DNA from: Clostridia bacterium
GTDB lineage: Bacteria > Bacillota_A > Clostridia > Oscillospirales > CAG-272
Reading direction: 5' to 3'
Assembly (NCBI GenBank): GCA_017500625.1
Contig: JAFVYX010000006.1
Location: forward strand, 1 to 5,622
DNA length: 5,622 nucleotides
The position numbers and the translations under genes were made by a program. Positions 1 through 5,603 of the stretch are shown one piece after another. A model generated the notes under the pieces. That model was not told the DNA's origin. It worked only from the letters and a program-made list of their open reading frames with translations, and did no database searches. The number at the start of each line of letters is the position of its first letter. Positions within the stretch are counted from its first letter, which is position 1.

Positions 1-1797
1 CCCGCCCCCGAGGCGGAGGAGCTTCTGGGGACACTTCGTCCTCAGGATTTCTTCATTGCCGATCTGCGCCGTGAGGAGCTGACGGCCGAGGCGGGCGAGG
101 AATACATCTCGCGCAATCAGATCGAGACCATCTCGGTAAAATACGAGGTAGAAAAGCGCGGCGTTACCCGTCGCTTTGCGATCTCGGTCTTCCTTGCGGT
201 CTTTGTCCTGCTTTACGAAAACCTTTCGCTTCTCGGCGTCTACCTTTCCGACCTTGTCGGCATTGGGCCTCATGTCGCCACGCTTCTCGATATGGGCCTG
301 CTTCTGGCGGCTTCTCTCCTTGTGACCGACAGCTTCAAAAACGGTGTCAACGAGATCTTTGCGTGGCAATACGGCACCGACGCCATTACCCTCATCTCTC
401 TTTTCGTTTCGTTCCTTTTGCTGCTCGTTCACCTGATCCTCGGCAGTGCCGAGGGGCTGGCAGCCCTGCCCGGTGTCTTGGCTGTCTCGCTCTCTCTCGG
501 CTTTCGCCGTCTGCGGATCCGTGACGAGGAGGCCACCTTCCGCCACCTTTGCGAGTCGGGCGATAAGCTGGCGCTTGAGGACGTGCCCGCGCTCTACGCC
601 ACGGAGGAGGCCGCGCTTCTCGGCCGCCGTGTCAAGGACGTCCTGCGTATCAAAAAGGTGGGCTTTGTCACGGGGTACTTTGCCCGCGTCCGAAAGACGC
701 GTGAGGATCACCGCCTGCATACCGTCCTTGTCCTTTCGGGGCTCGGTGCGATGCTCCTGGCCACGCTTCTCTATGCCGTGCTGGCTCCCACCGCCAAGGC
801 CACCGAGATCCTGTCTCTCACCTCGTGGCTGTCGGTGCCGCTCTCGCTCTCTCTCTTTTACGGTGCCCGCCGCCTCTCTTATCACCGCCTTTCCGAATGT
901 GCCGAGGCCAACGCCACGGCCGTCCTCGGTGAAAGCTCGGCTGAGGATTATGCCGCCGCCGAGGCGATCGCCTTTGAGGACGTGGAGGCCTACCCCTCGC
1001 GCAAGGTCCACGTGCGGAAGATCAAGCTCTATGAGGACCGCCATCTCGACGAGGTGCTCTACTATATGGCGGGTGTCTTTTCCGTGCTGGGCGGCCCTCT
1101 CGACGGCGTATTCCGCGTCTCGGCCTCGGAGCTTGGCCTTTCGAGTGACGTGACGCTCCTTTCCACGGCTGACGGTGGCTTTGAGGCCACTGTGGACGGC
1201 GCCCGCGTTTCGGTGGGTGGCTGGAGCTACTTCCCTGAGGATATCGTCGCCCCCTACCACGATACCGAGGACGTCTATGCCGAAAACGAGGGCAACCTCA
1301 GCATCATGTACGCCGCGATCGACGGCACCGTGGCCGCCAAGTTTTACATTGAGTATGAGATCAGCGGCCGCTTTGAGCGCGATGCCGCCCGCCTTGCCAA
1401 AAACGGCGTTCAGGTGCTGGTCCGCACCTTTGATCCCAACGTTGGTGATGCGCTCCTGGCTACCACGCTCCACCGCCCCGATCTCCGTATCCGCGCCGTC
1501 AGAAAGCGCCCCGACCAGATGTACGACTTTGCCGAGTCGCGCGTTGACAGCGGCATCGTCACGGGCGCGGGCTCGCGCGACCTTATCAAGGCCCTGTTTC
1601 TCTGTCAGAATTATCGCAAGGCCACGCGCCTTCTCGCGCTTTTGAAGACGGTCGCTCTCCCGCTTTCGGTCCTTGCGGTGCTTCTTGCGGCGCTCCTTGG
1701 TAGCGGCTTCCATTCGATCTACGGCGCACTTCTCTCACTCCTTTGGCTGCTCCCCGTCGCTTTTATCGCGGGGGCCTACTTCAAAAAAGAAAGATAA
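1..1797 (+). CDS. Degenerate P1B-type ATPase-like membrane protein (5'-truncated by window edge)
   Basis: The frame is open from base 1, so the true start lies upstream; 598 residues are visible. Residues 1-57 are soluble and charged. Eight hydrophobic segments follow, at roughly 59-80, 88-108, 129-148, 150-168, 240-262, 267-288, 543-567 and 571-592. Short loops, a cytoplasmic loop of about 70 residues after helix 4 and one of about 250 residues after helix 6 reproduce the layout of P1B metal-transporting ATPases (A domain, then P and N domains). Parts of the large loop align by eye with that family: FEDVEAYPS (325-333) sits where DKTGTLT should be, GGPLDGVF (364-371) where the SEHPLA-type motif lies, VDGARVSVGGW (398-408) matches the N-domain V-G-x-x-V-x-x-G-N segment, and RTFDPNV (475-481) replaces TGDN. 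No TGE, CPC or GDGxNDxPAL motif is visible. A catalytically dead, possibly regulatory or structural, homologue is inferred. Its function is unknown. Confidence 0.8.
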   Translation, partial: PAPEAEELLGTLRPQDFFIADLRREELTAEAGEEYISRNQIETISVKYEVEKRGVTRRFAISVFLAVFVLLYENLSLLGVYLSDLVGIGPHVATLLDMGLLLAASLLVTDSFKNGVNEIFAWQYGTDAITLISLFVSFLLLLVHLILGSAEGLAALPGVLAVSLSLGFRRLRIRDEEATFRHLCESGDKLALEDVPALYATEEAALLGRRVKDVLRIKKVGFVTGYFARVRKTREDHRLHTVLVLSGLGAMLLATLLYAVLAPTAKATEILSLTSWLSVPLSLSLFYGARRLSYHRLSECAEANATAVLGESSAEDYAAAEAIAFEDVEAYPSRKVHVRKIKLYEDRHLDEVLYYMAGVFSVLGGPLDGVFRVSASELGLSSDVTLLSTADGGFEATVDGARVSVGGWSYFPEDIVAPYHDTEDVYAENEGNLSIMYAAIDGTVAAKFYIEYEISGRFERDAARLAKNGVQVLVRTFDPNVGDALLATTLHRPDLRIRAVRKRPDQMYDFAESRVDSGIVTGAGSRDLIKALFLCQNYRKATRLLALLKTVALPLSVLAVLLAALLGSGFHSIYGALLSLLWLLPVAFIAGAYFKKER

Positions 1798-1802
1798 GCA
1801 CT

Positions 1803-3653
1803 ATGAATTTTCTTGACTATCCCGAGATCCTGCGCTCGGTCGAAAAGCCGGGCCGCTATACGGGTGGCGAGCTTCACGAGATCAAAAAGGACAAGGCCGA
1901 GGTGGACGTCCGCGTGGCGTTCTGCTTCCCCGACGTCTATGAGATCGGTATGTCCAATCTCGGTATGCGCATTCTCTATGATTGCCTGAACGCCGAGGAG
2001 GGCGTGGGCTGTGAGCGTGTGTATGCCCCTTGGGGCGATATGGACGCCGCGATGCGCCGTCACGGACTGCCCCTCACCGCCCTGGAGAGCGGTGACCCCG
2101 TGGCCGAATTTGATATCGTGGCCTTCACTCTCCAGTACGAGCTTTGCTACACCACCGCCCTGCATATGATGAAGCTGGCGGGGATCCCGCTCCTTGCCGC
2201 CGACCGCGGCGAGGACGCCCCCATTCTCCTCGGCGGCGGCCCCTGCGCCTACAATCCCGAGCCGATCGCTGACTTCTTTGACGTCTTCTCGATCGGTGAG
2301 GGCGAGGAGGCCCTGCCCGAGCTTTGCCGTCTTTACCGCCGTATGAAGAAGGACGGCACCTACAGTCGCACCGCCTTCCTGCGCGAGGTCTCGCACCTTG
2401 AGGGCTTTTACGTCCCCTCGCTCTACGAGGTCAGCTACCGTGAGGACGGCCGCATCGCGGCCATCACCCCGCGCTATCCCGACGTGCCGGAGAAGGTCAG
2501 AAAGCGCATCATTCACGATCTTGACAGCGCCCGCGTGCCTCTTAAGCCCGTGCTTCCGTACATTGAGACGGTTCATGACCGCGTCACGCTCGAGACCTAT
2601 CGCGGTTGCATTCGCGGCTGCCGCTTCTGCCAGGCGGGTATGGTCTATCGCCCCGTCCGTGAGCGCTCGGTCGATAAGCTGTGCGAGCAGGCAGAGACGC
2701 TCATCGCCCATACGGGCTACGAGGAGATCTCGCTCATCGCTCTCTCGATCAGCGATTATTCGGGCGTCGATGAGCTGACCGACCGTCTGCTCACCTGGAC
2801 AAACGAGAAAAAGGTAAACCTTTCTTTACCTTCTCTGCGCGTCGACAGCTTCACGCGCGAGCTGATGGATAAGGTCTCCACCGTCCGTATGGGCGGCATC
2901 ACCTTTGCCCCCGAGGCGGGCACCCAGCGCCTGCGTGACGTCATCAATAAGAACGTTACGGAGGAGGACCTTCTTCGTGCTACGGGCATTGCCTTTGAGG
3001 CAGGGAAGAGCAACGTCAAGCTCTACTTTATGCTGGGCCTCCCCACCGAGACCGACGAGGACCTTTGCGGCATCGCGGCCCTTGGCAAGAGCGTCATCGA
3101 GCGCTACTACGAGGTACCAAAGCCCCAGCGCTCGCCTCGCGGTGTCAGCGTGACTCTCAGCGTCGCGTGCTTTATCCCCAAGCCCTTCACGCCCTTCCAG
3201 TGGGAGGCGCAGGCCACTCTCCCCGAGCTGGCTCGCAAGCAGGAGGTCTTGAAGACGGCTGTCACCGACCGCCGCATCACCTACAATTACCACGAGGCCA
3301 AGGTCTCGCGCATCGAGGCCGTCCTCGCCCGCGGTGACCGCCGCCTCTCCCGTGCGCTTCTCCTTGCCGCCGAGGAGGATCGCGCCTTTGACGCGTGGGA
3401 CGAGTGCTTCTCCTATGAGGCGTGGTGCGATCTCTTCGATCGCGCGGGCATCGATCCCGCCTTCTATGCCAACCGCGCCTTTGATCTTGATGAGGTGCTT
3501 CCCTGGGATATGATCGACTGCGGTGTGACCAAGGAATTTCTGCGCCGTGAGCGCGATCGTGCCTACGCGGGTAAGACCACGCCCTCGTGCGCCGAGCATT
3601 GCTCGGGCTGTGGGGCGAGCAAGCTGGGAGGTAAGAACCAATGGTGTCCTTGA
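1803..3653 (+). CDS. TIGR03960-type radical SAM protein (B12-binding-like N-terminal domain)
   Basis: This is a 616-residue cytoplasmic iron-sulfur enzyme of the TIGR03960 type, matching the usual length of about 600. The ATG at 1803 is chosen because the family-type opening (RSVEKPGRYTGGE, 11-23) follows it, whereas upstream in-frame codons lie inside the previous gene. Residues 40-180 look like the Rossmann-type cobalamin-binding-like region (PDVYEIGMSNLGM 43-55, FTLQYEL 108-114, LGGGPCAYNPEP 143-154, GEGEE 165-169); I see no DxHxxG cobalamin-ligand histidine. The radical SAM domain carries the cluster motif C269-x3-C273-x2-C276, then SLRVDSF (344-350), FAPEAGTQRLRD (368-379) and YFMLGLPTETDED (408-420). 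The C-terminus has further cysteines (C596, C600, C603, C615) that could hold a second metal site. It lies 5 bases after the previous gene and overlaps the next by 13. The chemistry and substrate are not known to me. Confidence 0.93.
   Translation: MNFLDYPEILRSVEKPGRYTGGELHEIKKDKAEVDVRVAFCFPDVYEIGMSNLGMRILYDCLNAEEGVGCERVYAPWGDMDAAMRRHGLPLTALESGDPVAEFDIVAFTLQYELCYTTALHMMKLAGIPLLAADRGEDAPILLGGGPCAYNPEPIADFFDVFSIGEGEEALPELCRLYRRMKKDGTYSRTAFLREVSHLEGFYVPSLYEVSYREDGRIAAITPRYPDVPEKVRKRIIHDLDSARVPLKPVLPYIETVHDRVTLETYRGCIRGCRFCQAGMVYRPVRERSVDKLCEQAETLIAHTGYEEISLIALSISDYSGVDELTDRLLTWTNEKKVNLSLPSLRVDSFTRELMDKVSTVRMGGITFAPEAGTQRLRDVINKNVTEEDLLRATGIAFEAGKSNVKLYFMLGLPTETDEDLCGIAALGKSVIERYYEVPKPQRSPRGVSVTLSVACFIPKPFTPFQWEAQATLPELARKQEVLKTAVTDRRITYNYHEAKVSRIEAVLARGDRRLSRALLLAAEEDRAFDAWDECFSYEAWCDLFDRAGIDPAFYANRAFDLDEVLPWDMIDCGVTKEFLRRERDRAYAGKTTPSCAEHCSGCGASKLGGKNQWCP
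3626..3632 (+). promoter_or_regulatory. Ribosome binding site GGGAGGT for the DUF2344 gene
   Basis: A near-ideal Shine-Dalgarno sequence lies 8 bases before the ATG at 3641, inside the last codons of the radical SAM gene. It fixes the start of the downstream gene even though that places about 15 extra residues before the conserved family opening, and it supports coupled translation of the two overlapping genes. Confidence 0.8.
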
Positions 3654-4363
3654 TCACTCCCGTGCGGCCTGCGGACGCCGTGCACAACACCCTCCGCCTC
3701 CGCTTTGAAAAGCGCGGAGCCCTGGCCTACATCTCGCACCTCGACCTTTTCCGCACCGTAAACAAGGCCCTGCACCGCGCCGCTCTTCCGCTCTATTACA
3801 GCGAGGGCTTTTCTCCCCACCCGAAGCTCGTTTTTGCCACCCCCCTCTCGCTCGGGCAGGAGAGCGTCTGCGAGTACCTTGACGTCCGTCTTTCGGAGGA
3901 CGTTTCGGCCACCGAGGCCATGGCCGCCCTGAACGCCACGCTTCCCGCAGGGCTTCGCATCACGGCGGCGGGCTATCCTGCCCTCAAATTTACCGCCATT
4001 GCTCGTTCGGTCTTTGAGATCACCCTCGTGACGGCGGGCGCCGATGAGGCGCTGGCCTCGCGCTGTGCCGCCCTGCTCCGTGCCCGTCCCCTTGTCGTCT
4101 TCAAGCGCTCCAAGGCGGGCGACCGTGATACCGACATTTCGGGCAGCATTCTCGACGTTTTTGGCGAATACCGTGACGGTGCCATTCGCCTCACCGTCAC
4201 CCTTGTCGCCGAGAATTCGGCCTTCTTGAACCCCGAATATCTCGTGAGTGTCCTGCGCCGCGACGCAGGCGTTCTCTCGACCGATCCCACAAGCGAGAGC
4301 TGCCGCATCGTGCGCCTCGCGCTCACCGATGCCGATGGCGATCCCTTTACCGAGGAGATGTGA
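3641..4363 (+). CDS. TIGR03936/DUF2344 radical SAM-associated protein
   Basis: This 240-residue soluble protein belongs to the family found beside, or in some genomes fused to, TIGR03960-type radical SAM proteins. The hallmark N-terminal segments are clear: RLRFEKRGALAYISHLD (19-35), YSEGFSPHPK (53-62), ATPLSLGQES (66-75) and EYLDVRL (78-84). A later segment, FKRSKAGDRDTDI (154-166), fits the family's second conserved block. The start at 3641 has a strong GGGAGGT site. The frame overlaps the radical SAM gene by 13 bases, and the stop is 1 base before the next ATG, so production is probably coupled to both neighbours. A role as partner or substrate-handling subunit of the radical SAM enzyme is inferred only from this persistent pairing. 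No catalytic residues can be assigned and no biochemical function is established that I know of. Confidence 0.92.
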   Translation: MVSLITPVRPADAVHNTLRLRFEKRGALAYISHLDLFRTVNKALHRAALPLYYSEGFSPHPKLVFATPLSLGQESVCEYLDVRLSEDVSATEAMAALNATLPAGLRITAAGYPALKFTAIARSVFEITLVTAGADEALASRCAALLRARPLVVFKRSKAGDRDTDISGSILDVFGEYRDGAIRLTVTLVAENSAFLNPEYLVSVLRRDAGVLSTDPTSESCRIVRLALTDADGDPFTEEM

Positions 4364-4364
4364 A

Positions 4365-5018
4365 ATGCAGTACAAAACTCTGATCTTTGACCTTGACGGT
4401 ACGCTTCTCAACACCATTACCGATCTTGCCAACGCCGTCAACTTCGCGCTGGAAAAGCACGGCTATCCCACGCACACCGAGGCCGCCATCACCCGTATGG
4501 TAGGCAACGGCGTTGAGCTTCTTGTCGCCCGCGCCCTGCCCCGTGGCACCGATAACCCCGACTTTTTCGCCGTGCTTTCCGCCTTCCGTACCTACTACGA
4601 GGAGCATAAGATCGACGCCACCGCCCCCTACGAGGGCATCGCGGAGCTGCTTGACGCCCTCGCCCCCACGGGCGTGCCGATGGCCATCGTCTCCAATAAA
4701 TTCGATGCCGCCGTCAAGGAGCTGGCCGCGAGATTCTTCCCCAAGACGATCCGCGTCGCGGTAGGCGAGAGTGAGACGGTCGCCAGAAAGCCCGCCCCCG
4801 ATGCCGTCTTTGCCGCTCTTGCGGCGCTTGGCGTCACCGCCGAGGGGGCCGTCTTCATCGGCGATTCCGAGGTCGATATCCTGACCGCCAAGAACGCCGG
4901 CCTTCCCATTCTCTCGGTTGGCTGGGGCTTCCGCACCGAGGCCGAGCTTCGCGCCGCCGGCGCCGACTGTGTATTCAAAACGCCCGCCGAGCTTTGCGAG
5001 TACCTCCTTGCCGACTAA
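4365..5018 (+). CDS. gph: HAD-superfamily (subfamily IA) phosphatase, phosphoglycolate phosphatase-like
   Basis: The protein has 217 residues, the normal length for phosphoglycolate phosphatase-like HAD enzymes. All four HAD motifs are present: motif I FDLDGTLL (8-15) with nucleophile D9 and acid/base D11; motif II serine S110 in IVSNK; motif III lysine K142 in RKPAPD; motif IV GDSEVD (166-171) with the Mg-binding acidic residues. The helical cap lies at about 16-85, and PYEGI (88-92) is the usual segment leading back to the core. The ATG at 4365 has a GAGGAG site at 4352-4357, 7 bases upstream, inside the end of the previous gene; a longer frame reading back to 4248 would only overlap the DUF2344 gene. 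It should hydrolyse a small phosphorylated metabolite in the cytosol. Phosphoglycolate is the likeliest annotation, but HAD specificity cannot be read from these motifs, so the symbol is provisional. It is the last gene of the operon. Confidence 0.92.
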   Translation: MQYKTLIFDLDGTLLNTITDLANAVNFALEKHGYPTHTEAAITRMVGNGVELLVARALPRGTDNPDFFAVLSAFRTYYEEHKIDATAPYEGIAELLDALAPTGVPMAIVSNKFDAAVKELAARFFPKTIRVAVGESETVARKPAPDAVFAALAALGVTAEGAVFIGDSEVDILTAKNAGLPILSVGWGFRTEAELRAAGADCVFKTPAELCEYLLAD

Positions 5019-5067
5019 AAAAAGAGAAGCCCCAAAGGCAAGGACTCTTAAGGACGGTTTTACAAGA

Positions 5068-5103
5068 ATACGGTATATCTCGAAAGAGGTATGCCGTATT
5101 TTT
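5068..5103 (+). terminator. Intrinsic terminator of the four-gene operon
   Basis: Arms 5068-5082 and 5087-5101 form a 15-bp stem with only two G-U pairs, closed C-G on a GAAA (GNRA) tetraloop. A short T run (5100-5103) and a T-rich stretch follow. It lies 50 bases after the phosphatase stop. The outermost A-T pairs double as the U tract, so efficiency may be moderate; the repeat downstream supplies a second, stronger terminator. Confidence 0.75.
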
Positions 5104-5160
5104 GCATTTGTGGACGCAAATACAGTGCTTGTCAGGAAAATTGACAATTAATAGGTAAAC

Positions 5161-5186
5161 AAAAAGGCCCCCTTGTGTAAAGGGAG
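5161..5186 (-). terminator. Minus-strand intrinsic terminator at the left end of the repeat
   Basis: Read on the minus strand, CTCCCTT (5186-5180), a TACAC loop (5179-5175) and AAGGGGG (5174-5168) form a 7-bp stem with one G-U pair, followed by CC and TTTTT (5165-5161). It would stop transcription entering from the right toward the operon. It competes with the long-range pairing of the repeat ends. Confidence 0.55.
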
Positions 5187-5262
5187 CTCCGCCGCAGGCG
5201 GTGAGGGATTGTTTTTATAAAATTTAACTTTCACAATCCCTCCGCCACGGCAAGCCGTGCCA

Positions 5263-5289
5263 CCTCCCTTTGCACAAGGGAGGCTTTTT
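5263..5289 (+). terminator. Plus-strand intrinsic terminator at the right end of the repeat
   Basis: CCTCCCTT (5263-5270) and AAGGGAGG (5276-5283) form a perfect 8-bp stem with a 5-base loop TGCAC, then C and TTTTT (5285-5289). This is a textbook rho-independent terminator and a back-up stop for the upstream operon, insulating the promoter that begins about 45 bases further on. Confidence 0.65.
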
Positions 5290-5332
5290 CTACCTCCCAG
5301 AAGGTAAATTTGTTTGAATTTCACTAAACATA

Positions 5333-5361
5333 TTTACAAACCGTGAAAAATGTGATACAAT
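5333..5361 (+). promoter_or_regulatory. SigmaA-type promoter with extended -10
   Basis: The -35 element TTTACA (5333-5338) and -10 element TACAAT (5356-5361) are separated by exactly 17 bases, and TG at 5353-5354 adds an extended -10 element. Predicted transcription start is near G5368, which is also the first base of the long closing stem of the leader RNA. That coincidence independently supports the call. Confidence 0.8.
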
Positions 5362-5367
5362 GATTGT

Positions 5368-5582
5368 GCCAAACAAACTAAATATGCAGTATTTGGGTGT
5401 ATTTTGCTTTTTAGGGATACTTATACCCTTTTTTGACCATACTCTTTTGTGGTGAATTTGATAAAATGCAAATTCCGTACACGAGAGAGTATTAATATAC
5501 CCAATCTGTATATAGTTTGTTTGGCGACGACTGGAATTTGCGTTTTTGTGCGCTGATTTCGATCGGCGCACTTTTATTTTTT
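5368..5582 (+). ncRNA. Structured leader / non-coding RNA of unknown class ending in an intrinsic terminator
   Basis: From the predicted +1, GCCAAACAAACTA (5368-5380) pairs perfectly with TAGTTTGTTTGGC (5513-5525). The helix continues inward after a 2-base bulge with 5383-5389:5506-5512 (7 bp, one G-U) and, across a 3x1 internal loop, 5393-5403:5494-5504 (11 bp, one G-U), giving about 31 bp of rod. Inside, GAATTTG (5454-5460) pairs with CAAATTC (5469-5475) around an 8-base loop. The terminator 5548-5582 closes the unit, directly ahead of a ribosome binding site. A rod with closing strands of 36 and 32 nt around about 90 nt resembles 6S RNA proportions, but no sequence signature was confirmed. 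A riboswitch or attenuator, or the RNA of an RNA-plus-protein cassette, is equally open. I see no T-box, TPP, FMN, SAM, cobalamin, lysine or purine signature. Confidence 0.55.
5548..5582 (+). terminator. Strong intrinsic terminator (attenuator position) before the partial downstream gene
   Basis: GTGCGCTGAT (5548-5557) and ATCGGCGCAC (5562-5571) make a 10-bp stem with one U-G pair around a TTCG tetraloop (5558-5561), followed by TTTTATTTTTT (5572-5582). The stop point is only 7 bases before the ribosome binding site at 5589, leaving no room for a separate promoter. The gene beyond it must therefore rely on read-through or regulated antitermination, unless a promoter is hidden in the leader. 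Confidence 0.85.
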
Positions 5583-5588
5583 ACTTTT

Positions 5589-5595
5589 GGAGGAA
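5589..5595 (+). promoter_or_regulatory. Ribosome binding site GGAGGAA for the partial downstream gene
   Basis: A strong Shine-Dalgarno sequence lies 8 bases before the ATG at 5604. It is the main reason to believe that the last 19 bases of the window open a real gene. Confidence 0.8.
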
Positions 5596-5603
5596 TTTTT
5601 ACA

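Larger units (their letters stand above)
5161..5289. repeat. MITE-like palindromic intergenic repeat with four-way-junction folding potential
   Basis: The two 26-base ends (5161-5186 and 5264-5289) are inverted repeats pairing at 24 of 26 positions, with mismatches at 5167/5283 and 5169/5281 and one G-U pair. An inner inverted repeat, GAGGGATTGT (5203-5212) with ACAATCCCTC (5233-5242), encloses a 20-base AT-rich loop. Between outer and inner stems each side has its own hairpin: CCGCC-GCA-GGCGG (5189-5201) and CACGG-CAAG-CCGTG (5246-5259). DNA or RNA could therefore form a cloverleaf-like four-way junction. No reading frame is carried, so any movement would need a transposase in trans. I recall very similar palindromes scattered between genes of gut Clostridia; the copy number here cannot be checked. 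Confidence 0.75.

Noticed and set aside
2826..3641. Long minus-strand frames opposite the radical SAM and neighbouring genes
   Set aside because: These are shadow frames produced by GC-rich codon structure. Their translations lack family motifs, while the plus-strand frames have unmistakable ones.
5022..5050. Hairpin right after the phosphatase stop (AAGAG...CTCTT with GCC...GGC)
   Set aside because: The stems are short and interrupted and no T tract follows; the GAAA-loop hairpin at 5068-5103 is a much better terminator.
5141..5146. TTGACA as a -35 element after the operon
   Set aside because: No -10 sequence lies 16-18 bases downstream; that position falls in the G/C-rich end of the palindrome. 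TTGACA is here the core of the small palindrome AATTGACAATT.
5161..5289. CRISPR array or tRNA gene reading of the repeat region
   Set aside because: There is only one pair of inverted arms and no direct repeats with spacers. The cloverleaf-like fold lacks tRNA arm lengths and any TTCGA-type T-loop.
5384..5455. Short hydrophobic frame in the leader (23 residues, starting MQYLGVFCFLG)
   Set aside because: It resembles a small hydrophobic leader peptide or toxin, but has no Shine-Dalgarno sequence and its start codon lies inside the predicted stem. The T-rich DNA alone would give hydrophobic codons.
5433..5467. Second promoter from TTGACC (5433-5438) to TAAAAT (5462-5467)
   Set aside because: The spacer is 23 bases, far outside the usable range for sigmaA.
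5466..5495. Nine-codon leader peptide frame (MQIPYTREY)
   Set aside because: It has only a weak GGTG at a long distance and no run of identical regulatory codons, so classic amino-acid attenuation is not supported.
5368..5546. Type III antitoxin RNA (ToxI-like)
   Set aside because: No tandem repeats of about 35-50 bases are present; the only repeated unit is the 7-base GAATTTG.
5290..5571. Minus-strand open frame of 93 codons across the intergenic region
   Set aside because: It lies over the promoter, the paired leader and the terminator of the plus-strand unit. The translation is low in recognisable features and I see no convincing ribosome binding site.
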